Positions 1 to 13,020 of a DNA stretch of 64,000 bases are shown piece by piece. Under the pieces are notes generated by a model. That model was given only the letters and a program-made list of their open reading frames with translations. It was not told the origin of the DNA and ran no database searches. Positions within the stretch are counted from its first letter, which is position 1, and every line of letters starts with the position of its first letter. The stretch covers positions 620,001-684,000 of the forward strand of contig OU342820.1 of the NCBI GenBank assembly GCA_910591455.2. Direction: 5' to 3'. A program made the position numbers and the translations under genes. The DNA is from Pholis gunnellus. Lineage: Eukaryota > Chordata > Actinopteri > Perciformes > Pholidae.

Positions 1-1392
1 AAAATATATTTGAACACCAATATGTTATGAATGGAAAAGATTATTATTATCACACAGAAGGGAGAGGCGTCGGTTCAAACCTCTTCATGGACCGTACAGC
101 ATTCACTCTAAATACGTCTACAGAACAGTCTCTTAAGGGATTACACCTTATTCTCAATGTCTGCTTGCTAGCTCTTTACCCTTTTAACTAGTTTTACTTT
201 GCTTACTAGTTGTGCAAAGAATTGTCGTTGGGTTTGGCATTCGTTTACCACCATTATGTACAAGTCTCTAGTATCATTTAATAAATAATAATATGTATAA
301 AATACAAGATCCCATCCAGGCATTAAAGTCTTTGAAGAGACGTTAGTGTTTTGTGTGGATTCTTTTATTTATTTTAAAGTTAAAATTCTTAAAATAACAG
401 ACTTAGTCTCCCTCCCTCAAGAAATTCAGACTCAATAAATATACAAATATTTATCATTTCATTAAGACACAAGATGTCTTCATGGAAAGGTCCATTCTCA
501 GGGTTTGTGACCTAGACGTTTGCACATGGTACTGGTTTAGGTGGCATGCTGGACCACGACCACTTTAAACCAGGTGGTGGTCCTGCAGCTGTTCATCAGA
601 CATGTGAGGGAACATGCTCTGCTCTATTATTCAAGTAATAGGTTAGAAGAAAAAAACATTTTATTGAACTAAATTGGAGTTGAAATTCAATTTACAATAG
701 TTTTCTTTGTATCCCATTTGATGCACAAACCGCAATCTGCATTAAATTGGCAGGTTATTTAATTATGAGACATTCCTCATTATTCATTTACTAATGTAGA
801 AAATCTCAGCGGTAACTTGAGCGGCAGGAGACAGCAAACAAGTTTTTAAGTCAACGTTGAAACGAGCAAATACGTAGAAAGATTACAATTAAAATAAAGA
901 AAAGATCAATAGAGATCCCTGCTCCATTAATGAAGACATTCATTTGAATGAATTGAAAGCACACTTCACATCTATACGCTACGCAACGCGATGCTGTGAA
1001 TCTTTTTTTTAGAGGCCATAACAATGTTAAAAAATCTCATTGTTCAATTCAAACAAGAAAAAAGAAACAAAACAAAAAAAATGTTTCTAACAAGTGAATT
1101 TCTCCTCATCAATGATATTTAAAACCAGTGACAGGAAGTGACATTTTCAGCAGCAAGTGGGCCTGAGGCCAGATGAGAGGAGAGCAGGGGGGGGGGCATC
1201 TAACGCCGAGAATACCATTCACTTTTCTCCTATAAGTTGGGCCATTGTGTCGCCTTCAGAGTCCCTCGGCAGGCTGAAGATGTTTCATTTCCTAAGCTTT
1301 GTTATTGGAATGCTGGAATTGGAATTTGATTTTTTCGTCTCAAAACTGTCTCTTACACACACACACAGAAATATCCCACCCTGCATCACAAT

Positions 1393-1519
<127 letters not shown>

Positions 1520-2399
1520 ACGTGAGCGGGTGCAGTGGCTGTGATATGGCACACCCTCGGCTTGCACACACCCACTTTGGAGGGAGGGTGATAACACATC
1601 ACAGCGCTGGGGGAGGGGACTCCTCTCTCCTTCTTCTCTCCCTTTGCTTCCTCCCTCTGCAGCTCATGTATGTCTGCGTGTGTATGTATGGGCGTGTGTC
1701 TGCAGCACATGCCTGTATGTCCGACATGTGACCAGAAGGCATCGCCTCCATTTTAACTCTTTGAGAATCCCAGTGTAGAGAAAGAGAGAAGAGGATCATG
1801 GGAGGAAAAGTGGAGAGAAATCTAAAAAAGGGTTTCGCTGCCCATCATGGAGGGATAAATCTTCAAAAACTATTGAGATTGCGGGGAAAACAGAAACATG
1901 GTTGCTCAAATATGCCACCTATTGCAACAAGTTTTATACATTAAGGGCCTCAATGTGTGGCCCCTGCTTTACGCAGCCATTGGCCAGATGTGCGGAGGTG
2001 TGAGAGTGGGCTGGGTTCAAGCCTCTCTCCCTTAAAGTGACTCCGTCTCCCCTTTTCCACCAAAACCAGCGCATATGTGCAGGTTTGTTAAACACGGGAA
2101 AACCCGCTAGAAATAGGGGAAGGAGTCTTTACCCATCGCCATTAGAACAGCGTGGACTTTGTAACTTTTATTTATTCTCTCTTTCAAACTGTCAAACCAG
2201 AGTTGGTGATTGTTGGACCAAACTAGCAAAGATGGTTTGGATGGTTTCCTTTTGTTTCATGTCGAGTTTGAACTCTGTGTGTGTCAATGACTAGGGAGGT
2301 AACATCTCTGTTTCTTTGACTGGAGTCTGGTGGCTTTCATTTGGCTCAGATTGAATGCTAAGCTACTGTAGGTGGAGAGGATACACATCAGTGATGTAT

Positions 2400-3155
2400 C
2401 TAACATAAGCCAAAGCTAGTTAACATTAGCCACCGTAAGCTAACATCAGCGGACATTAGCCACCATAACCTTACATTAGCCAACGCTAGTTAACATTAGC
2501 CACCATAACCTTACATTAGCCAACGCTAGTTAACATTAGCCACCATAACCTTACATTAGCCAACGCTACTTAACATTAGCCACCATAACCTTACATTAGC
2601 CAAGGCTAGTTAACATTAGCCACCATAACCTTACATTAGCCAACACTAGTTAACATTAGCCACCATAACCTTACATTAGCCAACACTAGTTAACATTAGC
2701 CACCATAACCTTACATTAGCCAACGCTACTTAACATTAGCCACCATAACCTTACATTAGCCAACACTAGTTAACATTAGCCACCATAACCTTACATTAGC
2801 CAACACTAGTTAACATTAGCCACCATAACCTTACATTAGCCAACGCTAGTTAACATTAGCCACCATAACCTTACATTAGCCAACGCTAGTTAACATTAGC
2901 CACCATAACCTTACATTAGCCAACGCTAGTTAAAATTAGCCACCATAACCTTACATTAGCCAACGCTAGTTAACATTAGCCACCGTAAGCTAACATCAGC
3001 GGACATTAGCCACCATAACCTTACATTAGCCAATGCTAGTTAACATTAGCCACCATAACCTTACATTAGCCAACACTAGTTAACATTAGCCACCATAACC
3101 TTACATTAGCCAACGCTAGTTAACATTAGCCACCATAACGTCACATTAGTCACCA
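2400..3155 (+). repeat. 40-bp minisatellite array
   Basis: About 18 tandem copies of a 40-bp unit made of TAACATTAGC, CACCATAACC, TTACATTAGC and CAACGCTAGT in order. The unit is itself built from a degenerate 10-bp motif (NNACATTAGC). Two longer variants, which add CACCGTAAGC and TAACATCAGC blocks, occur near 2430-2460 and again near 2980-3010. This suggests segmental duplication inside the array. Confidence 0.95.
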
Positions 3156-3491
3156 TACGCTGGTCATAGCAGAACAAGTCATTCCCTTTTCAGACAAAAG
3201 ACAAACAAAGCTAAGTATATAAGACAAACTCAAATGTGTGTTAGACTGTGATCGCCTACATGTAGTAATACAAAGAGCAGGAGGGACCCCAATAAAGGAC
3301 CTGTCCGTCACACTCCTGACAAGATGTTGGCCAACCAGAGCAGAAAGAAGAGATGTAGTCTACAGAGACCTGTATCAAACCCACCTGAAAGCCCTGCTGT
3401 AATTACACAGCAACACTAATCACTCCGCTCTCCTTGTCCACTTCTACTTTCTCAATATATTGCATACATGCACAGTACAATGTTGGTGTTA

Positions 3492-4400
3492 AGGTGCGTT
3501 CACACAAAACGCGATGAACGCAGCGCGATTACATACAAAGTCTATGTACAGACGCGATGGCGCGGCGCGTTTGACGCGTCAAAACGCCGAAACGCCCCAA
3601 ACGCAGAAGTTGAAATATTTGAACTTCTGCGAAAAAATCGCGTGACGCTCCAGCGCGATAGCCAATCAGCGTTGAGTTGCTCTCCCCGTCATCAGTGAAG
3701 TCCTGCCATTGCTAAATCAGAAAATAAATGCTGTAGCCGCCATGTTCACCCAGAGCTCTACGATCCCTCATATCAGTAGAGACCGGACCAAACTATGTGT
3801 AAACCATATGGTACAAACAATGAATAGACGCTGCCGTATTTACGTATATATGACGTTATCGTGAGTGTTGATGGAGCTGCTATAATGTTAGCATAGCCTA
3901 GCACCGATCGATCCGAGCTTTATTGATAAAACAAGTACAAATCGGCATCATTACGTAGTTATTTCGGAGTCCCTTTTTGTCGGTTTATTGCCGTTAAATC
4001 ACAGCCAAGTCAGTTTATTGTGTGTTCATACAGCTGTAGTAAACAGCCGACGTGTGGCTCGCTAGACACAGTGAGCTCGATGAAATCCACGGAGCTCCTC
4101 AGGACTATGTTATGAACCAGACATGACGGTGTTTAGTTCCCCGTGATATCTGGGACTTCCACAACACGTACTGAGCAGAAATAGAGGCTATTTTTCTACG
4201 GTTGATGGCGGACAGTTGAACAGCTTTCAGGCCGATAAGCCACGCCCCCTTTTCGGCGCGTCCAGCGCGTCCATCGCGCTGGACGCGAATGAACACAAAT
4301 AGTCCCCGGCGATGTCGGCGGCGCGATGGACGCGATGGACGCGATGGACGCGATGAACGCGATTCGCACCGTGTTCATCGCGTTTGGTGTGAACGCACCT
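3492..4400 (+). mobile_element. PIF/Harbinger-type MITE
   Basis: The 909-bp element has inverted termini starting AGGTGCGTTCACAC and ending GTGTGAACGCACCT, and is flanked on both sides by TTA (3489-3491 and 4401-4403). A 3-bp TWA target duplication is typical of PIF/Harbinger elements. The terminal regions are rich in GCGATGAACGCG-like motifs, and a short tandem GCGATGGAC array lies at about 4320-4362. No transposase frame is present, so it is non-autonomous. Confidence 0.8.
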
Positions 4401-5045
4401 TTACTGCTTCCTGCACCTGCAGCTGCAGAGCGGATCTCTCTCCTCTTTGGCTGCTGTAGGTCATTTCCAAATGTGGCTCTCTGAGTTAGACACTCAGTCC
4501 TGAACAGACTTTCAGGGTGGACTTCCTGCTGAATAAAATCTTTTTTCTTCTCTCGGTGGATAACACATTCTGCTCTCCTCCTTCCTTCTTGGAAATCTGA
4601 ACCGTGTGCTCACGCAGACTCTCAGCAGTGGAAACGTGCCGGAGACGGACAGACAGTCACGGTGAAAGCATGTCGGAGCAGACGGACTCCGTCGGTGAGT
4701 CATCTCAGCACACTGGCCTCCAAAAACGCTACAAATTCATTTTGTAATAAAACATGTCTTTCTGTGTCTAAATATAGAGCGTCCAGTCTGTCAGAGTTAA
4801 CCTAGAGCTACATTCCAGAGATCCTCATTTCCTTCTCCTACGTGCACATTTAGGGGAGCCATTTGGGGCTCGGTGCCTTGCTCAAGAGCAATCTGACCCG
4901 AAGAGAGGAGGAGGCAGAGCTCCAACCAACAACCCCACACTGTGAAAAAAGAAAAACATCACATGACTGGCACCTGCTGCCAAACATAAAGTGTGAAGTT
5001 AAAGTAATATATCCTAATTCAAATATATGTAAAAAATAATCCATT

Positions 5046-5470
5046 TGCAGAAATGTTCATTCAAGGTTTTGCAATTAAATATTATTGTTATTTTACAGAT
5101 TTCCCCTAAATCGTTATGATCGAGCGCCCTCAATAAAGTGACGGCACTAAAAGTTCTGAATTTTACAGGTTTATTGTTAATCATTCCGATCAAACCTCTT
5201 TCAATAGAGTGACGGCATTAAAGGTTTTGCAGAGAAACAGTTTTATTTTTTATATACTTTCCTTAATTATAAAAACCAGCACCTTCAATAAAGTGGCGGG
5301 ACGTTATTTGACAGATTTTCTTAATTACGATCGGTCCGCTTTCAATGAAGTGAGGGCATTAAAAGTTCTGCATAGAAACTTTTTGTTTACATTTTTTTTT
5401 TTTACAGATTTTCCATAAATTATTACAAGAAACACCTTCAATAAAGTGACGGCGTTATTTGCAGACAGGC
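5046..5470 (+). repeat. Diverged tandem repeats with an AATAAAGTGACGGC core
   Basis: Five or six irregular copies of a roughly 60-100 bp unit. Each carries TTCAATAAAGTGACGGCATT or a close variant (about 5131, 5200, 5288, 5340, 5438), usually followed by AAAAGTTCTGCA and then a T-rich ACAGATTT segment. The copies have diverged and differ in length, so the array is old. Confidence 0.7.
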
Positions 5471-6957
5471 TACCAACCTGAAGAAAAGTCCAACAAACAT
5501 TGGACACTTTGTTTTTCTAAATGTCATTTTGGAGCAGAGATTCAGATTAAAATTTTTTTTTAAAAACACTATTAATTAACTCCAGAAAGAAAGAATAAAC
5601 GCACCGTTTAAACAGATCACAGGCGTCGAAATGTGTTCATCATAAAAAAACACAAACCAAACCACTTGGGTTAATTCTACAAGTTGATCATATTCTTTGC
5701 ATATTTATAAAATTAAACAATTATTCAACTGTAATTTCAAACACACAATCCTGCAGTGCGATCTGAACAAAGCGGCCATTAGAGTGATTTCAGCCACCAG
5801 GCAGGAGACGGCCAACATGTGATCCAGAGAACTGAGAGATGAATAGACGTCTTTATGTCCCGCAGCAGCTCTGTGATCAGTCACTCAAAATGATGCACCA
5901 ACATGTACCCACGTTTCTGCTTCTCTTCAGATCGTCGCTGATCTGACCACTTATCAACTTTGAGATGCACATTTGTGAGATTAGACGACGTTGTTTGTTT
6001 TTGACATTTCCACTTGATGAAGAGACTTTTTTTGGCCCCTCGGGTTAAATAGAGGCTGCCGTCACCTGATTGGTGGAGCTTGTTTTGGGTCGTGAAGAGA
6101 AACTCTGCAAACACATGACATTCAGAAAACGTGGTCGTACACATGGCGAGGAAGGTTTAACGAAAGACGCTGTTGAGTTGCATTATGGGAATTGTAGGAG
6201 GCAACACTTTTTATCAGTTTAACGCGCACTAGGGACTTTAATAAGTCATTAAGTATCCATCTCGGTTGCTTTAATTTGGACCGTTATTATATTCTGAGAC
6301 CCCCCAACATAATGACAGTACAAAGCTAAATGTCATTTTATTATGTTATTCTAACCAATCAGCTTCACAGCAGGGATCTTGAGTCAAGAATAGAATTTGT
6401 TTTGTCAAACTTAAGGCTTTATTTATTTGTATCATAAACAATATAATCTAATTTATATTGTAATGTGTATATTTTATATATTTAAACATATATTTATGTT
6501 TTATTTTATTTAAAGAACCCCCAAAATGATTCTAAATCCAACCTTGAACGAATGCATTCAGAATGAGAAAGCCATCTACAAATGAGTGATATTCTATAAA
6601 TATTTAACCCAACATCTTAATATGAATACTCCAACAGCTACTATACGAACACGCACACCCTCATGCTGAGTACAACCTTTTAGGTTGATGGTTCCTCTGC
6701 TTGGCCTCAGGTGAACATCTCTGCTGTATCAGTGCTGGAGAAACCTTCAGCCTCCACTCTGCTTTTACTGTTTACACAACCTCCAGTTAAAAAGACAGCT
6801 TGTTCAAACTAAAGTCAATGCTTTCAAAGCGTCTTTCTTTGTTCCTTTCAGAGGCATTCAAAGCACTTTTTGTTTCTTTAACTCCAGGAAAGTCTTTTTA
6901 TCCGGTTGATTTCCTCAAGAAACTACAAATAATAAACAAAGACAAACCGCTGGAAGG

Positions 6958-7074
<117 letters not shown>

Positions 7075-7310
7075 CTTGTTCAGAGCGAGAGAAGAAGACA
7101 GGAGGCCATGAGGACCCACATTAAATGCACTGGGACAGTTGTGACATCAGAGTCTCATAACGGAGCTAACGTTAACAGAGGTTGCATTGACTTGCATTAC
7201 GATGCGTTCAAGCTCTGCTCACTAAAAATAGTATTTGAGTATTGGGCGCAGGTAACTCACTATCATGATGTAGAGAAACTTAAATAAATCCATTAGTTTG
7301 AAGATGTTTT

Positions 7311-7520
7311 CACAGCAACATAAAATAGATATTAGAGATGAATTATGATCTGTTTAACTTCCTCACACGAGCTCTAAGCAGCGTATAAGTCACCCTTAAG
7401 ACTAATAATGCTTTTATTAATCTATTAGAGAAATAAATATATAATCATTTATCTCCTCATTTTGAATTGTGTGTTTTCATACAAATAAGCACAATAGTTG
7501 ACAATAACAAAGTAAAAACA
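7311..7520 (+). repeat. Dispersed repeat, copy A
   Basis: About 210 bp similar along its length to 52873-53065 in the same orientation. Shared landmarks are AAATAGATATT, TGTTTAACTTCCT, CTAATAATG/CTAATGTC, GAATTGTGTGTTTT and GACAATAA-AAAGTAAAA. I do not recognise the family. Confidence 0.6.
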
Positions 7521-8225
7521 CTCTTCAGGTCGGTTCAGGAAATGATTTATCTGACGGTGGTTTCAAATAAATAGTTAGTCTGAATCCGGACCACTGCAGC
7601 CTACGTTTGAGTAAAGCTCCGTCCACAGAGAGTTGGCTTACATAACATTTATGCGTTTATATTTTCTACTAACCAAAATATTTGTATTATATCACGCCTC
7701 ATTTGCATATTTAAACATTTCAGAAAGTTTGTAATACAAAAACAATATTGTGTTAGTGTAAGTAATCAAATGGGGAAGTGTTCCATTGTGCAAACAACAG
7801 AAACATTTTAGAGAAATACAAGAAACTGAGGTTCAAGTCAGAAGATGGAGAGCAGAATTCCCTCATTAAGTGGAAAACGCAGCAGTGTTTTTTTGTCTTG
7901 ATTATTTGGAAAGAAGAGTAGTTCTATTGTTTTACCTGAAAATACTGAAATATGAAAATAATAATCTAAATGTTGAGGCAGGAACAAAGGAGTTTCCTAC
8001 TTTGACCAACACAGTTCCGTCTTCGATAACGATTGTTAGCCAATTAATTGTCTTCAAAAATATCAGTTTTATTGAAGTTTTTATTGAAGTTTCAGTTCAC
8101 GACAATCTTTGTCACTGCCTATTTTCACTGTAGTTCTGGTTTACAGTAGCGTCTCTATAGAGGGGCCGGGCTCTGGCCTTTCTGAAAAGTTCCGAAATTT
8201 TGAACTGGAAGCGCCCGTGTTGCTG

Positions 8226-8369
8226 GTTAACTGGTGACACCTCGTAAAAGCCTTCAACCGATTTCAAATCCGTACTCATCCGCGTTGTTTATCTACGCCA
8301 ACCAGGCACGTGGCACGCGAGTTACCGCGAGCAGCCACGGACGCATTGGGCTGGAAGTCACCAGTTAAC
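8226..8369 (+). repeat. Short inverted repeat in a GC-richer island
   Basis: GTTAACTGGTGAC at 8226-8238 is repeated exactly in reverse complement at 8357-8369, with 118 bp between. The surrounding 8150-8410 is richer in CpG than its AT-rich neighbours. It may be a remnant of an inserted element, but no target duplication was found. Confidence 0.4.
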
Positions 8370-9359
8370 ACGGTCACCCGATAGACGGAAACACCCGTTG
8401 CTCTGAAGCGGACGTTGATCCCGTCTGAGTGGAATATTGATTCCTGACAACAGAACGTGCAACAACCAGATTCTTTTGATGCTGGTTACAGTTTTAGTTC
8501 AGAGTTTTACGATTGCTAACTTTTCTAAATGGCTGAGAATGTCTGTTCCCGACATGCACACGCATGTTTTTGATGACATCGGTCTGTCATCCCAAGTTTT
8601 TATAAGATTGATTTATTTTATAAAAGGGACTTTTTAACTGTTGTTTTACCTTTGCATTAACAGTATCCCAAGCAACAGCACAGCACCAAAGCTCATCTTC
8701 TTACCCCATCGTACGAAAAGTGAAGATACAATTTTCATAAACTATTGTCTCAAAGAGCTTGGGGCAACTGTTGAAGCCATCAAGCATGACACAAGGAATT
8801 CTGACACAAATTACAATGAAGAAACAATTCATTTCCTGTCATTGATGAAAAGCATAATCCTGTTTTCAGGATCTGACCAATGACTTTTAGGCAATTATCA
8901 GATATTCACATATACAATAATAATAGAAATGAAGGACAAAGTAACTATAATCATTATTTCAGAATGATACTGGTAAAAAGGAACTTGTGTTTTTAGTCTA
9001 GACAAAATTGTACAACGCTGAATACTAAAGATGTGGACTGAAAATGAAAAATATGAAAAAATCTTAGTTTTTTTAATAAAAAGGTTTCAATAGCTCCTTC
9101 ATGAAACCGCTCACAACCAGGTCTGTGGAGTAACAGGCTCATGATTTATCATCTCCAAAACTCTACATCAATCAACAGCACTACAGAAAAGAGATTCAGG
9201 GGTGAACTGCCCCTTTAAATGATCGGAGATGAATACTAAATAACACATATGACAGAAACGCTCCCATCGGGTGACAGCACTATGGAGGATGAGCGGAGCA
9301 GCGCTGCAGAGAGGCTCTCCCTCTCTCTCCCATGTACATACATGCACACATCCTCTCTC

Positions 9360-9615
9360 TTAAAACACACACACGCACGCACGCACGCACGCACGCGCGC
9401 GCGCAGGGGGGCCCCTTCCAGCGAGCAGACCCGACCCCTGGGTCCCAACAACCCCCCTCCCGTTTCTGTCTTTCCCCTCCTCATTTCTGGCTCTTTCCTT
9501 TTTCCCCCTTCGCCACTCATCGTTGTGTGTGTGTGTGTTTGTCCGGTACCGTGTATACAGATGTGTGTGTGTTTGTGCAAATCTTATTTTTAGTGAGAAA
9601 AAAAGAAAGCAGGAG

Positions 9616-9666
<51 letters not shown>

Positions 9667-9720
9667 AAGAGATGGAGAGTGAGAGAGAGTGAGAGAGTAA
9701 GAGATAGAGAGTAAGAGAGA
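9360..9720 (+). repeat. Cluster of simple repeats: (CACG)n, (TG)n, (GA)n
   Basis: CACGCACG/GCGC repeats lie at about 9365-9405, short TG runs at 9524-9572, and a long GA-rich tract at about 9620-9722. All reading frames over this stretch are low-complexity. Confidence 0.9.
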
Positions 9721-11329
9721 GAGGACAGATGGTTTGAAACAGAGAGAAGAAACAATCAGAGAGATGGGGCGGAGGAGGGGGGGGGGCTTCTTAAAGAGAC
9801 AGGACTCCCTTACCCCTTCACCTACATAGAGGCCTCCGTGCATCTCCTCTCTCCTTCACTTTCTCCTCTGTGTTGTAGTTTATTCCCTCCCCTCTCTTTG
9901 TCTTTTTTTTGGCTCTGGGATAAAGAGCCTTTGTCCTCACGTTATTCCTTCAACTTCCTTCAACTTTGGCTTTGATTAAGTTGGATTTCTGCTTCTTTCT
10001 TTCTTTCTTTCTTTCTTTGTGGCCATCACTGCGTATGCTGATGTCAATTTTCAGTTATTCAAAAAACAGAAATGGACACATGTTACTAGATTGTACTCAA
10101 TGCATCAGAATTCATCTTCATTGCCGTCTATCCATCGCTGATTAAAGCTGAGAATCTCACAAAAGAGACAGAAAAAAGAACACAATAGTGGACATGTAGC
10201 AGCAGAGATATCCAGGACCACTAGTGTGTGTCAAGCTCCAAAACAACTGGAGCCTACATTTCCCATAATGCAACTTATTCAAAATGCCACTTAAGTGGTT
10301 ATCAATCAGAAGAGATATTGGAAGAAATAGACGCACTCTCAATGTAGACAGTTTAAAGTTCAGTCAAAATCAGTTGAAAAAACAGATTATCTACTTAATT
10401 AAACGAAGCAAAACCACAATTACATGTGTTTTGAATGAGCATTTGTATTCTGTGATGACAGAATGAATTGATTGGTCGATGAAGTCTGAGTCAGCCAAAT
10501 CAAGCGGGTAGCTCCTCTTTGTGTCTCCACAGATTGGTTGTCCTTTACGAGACATGAGAGGGTTAATTCTTGATTGTTGTTTTAGGTTTGTTGCCATGAC
10601 AACATAAACAAATGACACCGTAAAATAAAAAGCCTTGATCGTTTGATACAGGAATCTACTTGAACACTTGAAAAACTAAAACTGAAACACATTTATGCTC
10701 ATTAGCATTTTAGTTTTATTTGTTTTTTTAGCCAGGTAATATCTGCTCAGTTTAGTTTTTCTAAAAGAAAAGAATATAGTTCTTATTTAGTTTGCAGTTT
10801 GTTTGTTTGCTGATGTACAGTAAAGCTGAGGGTCCACACTGTGCCGGGGACTGAACTTTAATGTTTAGTAACTGTATCTGATGAATATCATTTGTTTATT
10901 TGTTTATTTATTTACTGCCTCCTGTCATTTTGCATATGTGCCCCCCCCGAGAAAAGGCAAGTCGAGGATCGAGCTGATCCACCCCCGTCTTCTTCCATTC
11001 ATTCTCACAACTGCAGCCACTTCTCTCTTCTGGAAACTAACTGATGGTTTAATGCAAATAGTGGGGACGCGAACCGAAACCGCAGAATACGTTCAGCTGG
11101 CCGCTGGACAAACATGTAGAGCAGGCCGTCTAATCACGTAACAAACTCAGCTATCGCCCAAACGCTGGAGGTGTCGAAATTTAAGAAACACGTGCAAATG
11201 TTTCTTTCACTTCATCCGCCTGCCTGTGTTGCTGTCACTCGTTCTCGGCTGGGCAGTGCAGAGAACACGCCGACAAGAGAGAAGGCTGGGCGTACTGTAC
11301 CAGAGAGAGGGAGGGGAGGGGGGGAGAAA

Positions 11330-11657
11330 ACAAGAGACTGTGAAAGTAGCAGAGAGCGAGAGAGTGAGAGAGATTGAAGCAGAGCATGCATGTGTGTGTG
11401 AGCGCAGCAGCGAGGGAGGGAGGGAGGGAGGGAGGGGAGGACCCATCGCTCCTCTCGGTTCTGCACCGAGCGACCGCCTCCCTCGCAGGTGCTGCCGCCC
11501 GGCGATTGGTCGCACCCCCCTAGCTCGCTCCGCCCACCGTCCCCTCCTCCTCGCTGGCCATGAGAGGGGAGGTAAGACAGACCATGGCGTGCTGCTGCTG
11601 CTCTCTGAATGTGGGTGTAGGGTTGTGTGTGTGTGTGTAAGCTACTCTCACTCACAA

Positions 11658-11691
<34 letters not shown>

Positions 11692-11700
11692 GCATGATAC
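11330..11700 (+). other. GC-rich patch with GA, GGGA and CA repeats
   Basis: The patch holds GAGA and GGGAGGGA runs, then GC-rich sequence at 11440-11560, then a (CA)n of about 30 bp ending near 11689. It may be a regulatory element inside the igf2bp1 intron, but nothing in the sequence proves this. Confidence 0.35.
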
Positions 11701-12394
11701 ATTTGGAATGCATTTAAATTTGCAGCACACTTAGCATACAATGCGCAGAAAGGGGAAAGAAGCTGCAGAAAAAAAAAAGGCCACAAATATGGAGAAAATA
11801 TATTTCTAACATCTGCAGAGTAAAAGATTTATGAGACTGTGAGATTTAGAGGACAGAAACTGGAAACAGGAATTAAACGGTATGAGGAAAAAAATAACTC
11901 ACGACTACACGACTGTAGAGCAGTTCCTTCAAGTAAAAAAAACACGCACATATTTTTGGAACTGCTGACCGATGCATCACATTTTTATCCTCTGTTCCTA
12001 AAGACGGTAACAATACGACACAATGATGTTCCGAAACCACGCAGATGGCGGCGCCAGGCGATGGCGGACGTCGCCCGGGCGTTTATTTTGTGTTTTCTAT
12101 CTCAGTAACGGCAGACGCGCTTGTTGGTTTTCGAAACCCACAAAAGGGCCGTGGAGGTTTGACTCTAAAGCGTTGGTACGGATGTTCTCAAGTGTCTTTG
12201 AGCAGCTTTAAAGGGGGGATGACAGTCAGTTATGTCAGAGGCTGCAGGTGAGTGAGGTCACCAGTTAGACGAGGTGTGAAAAAGGCAACGCAGTGGTTTT
12301 TGTGACATGTGCAAAACGCACACCGCGAAAGCGAAGACAGACAGTAAGTACGTGACTTGTCCTCGCCATGAAAGGAACACTTTTCCCAGGGCTG

Positions 12395-13020
12395 ATGTGC
12401 AGTTGCAGCGCTGATGTGCAGGCGCAGCGCTGATGTGCAGGCGCAGGGCTGATGTGCAGGCGCAGCGCTGATGTGCAGGCGCAGCGCTGATGTGCAGGCG
12501 CAGCGCTGATGTGCAGGCGCAGCGCTGATGTGCAGGCGCAGGGCTGATGTGCAGGCGCAGCGCTGATGTGCAGGCGCAGGGCTGATGTGCAGGCGCAGGG
12601 CTGATGTGCAGGCGCAGCGCTGATGTGCAGGCGCAGCGCTGATGTGCAGGCGCAGCGCTGATGTGCAGGCGCAGGGCTGATGTGCAGGCGCAGCGCTGAT
12701 GTGCAGGCGCAGCGCTGATGTGCAGGCGCAGGGCTGATGTGCAGTTGCAGCGCTGATGTGCAGGCGCAGCGCTGATGTGCAGGCGCAGGGCTGATGTGCA
12801 GGCGCAGGGCTGATGTGCAGGCGCAGGGCTGATGTGCAGGCGCAGCGCTGATGTGCAGGCGCAGCGCTGATGTGCAGGCGCAGGGCTGATGTGCAGGCGC
12901 AGGGCTGATGTGCAGGCGCAGCGCTGATGTGCAGGCGCAGCGCTGATGTGCAGGCGCAGGGCTGATGTGCAGGCGCAGCGCTGATGTGTAGGTGCAGGGC
13001 TGATGTGAAAGTGCAGGGCT
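12395..13020 (+). repeat. 19-bp minisatellite array
   Basis: About 33 tandem copies of a 19-bp GC-rich unit, GCTGATGTGCAGGCGCAGC or the same with G at the last position. The last units drift (AGGTGCAGG, AAAGTGCAGG). Because 19 is not a multiple of three, a 292-codon open frame on the minus strand cycles through all phases every three units. That frame is not a gene. Confidence 0.97.

Noticed and set aside
2400..3155. CRISPR-like array
   Set aside because: The units are contiguous 40-bp tandem copies with no unique spacers, in a vertebrate genome. It is a minisatellite.
9236..9843. Six overlapping frames on both strands
   Set aside because: All derive from CACG, TG and GA simple repeats. None has a consistent domain or splice structure.
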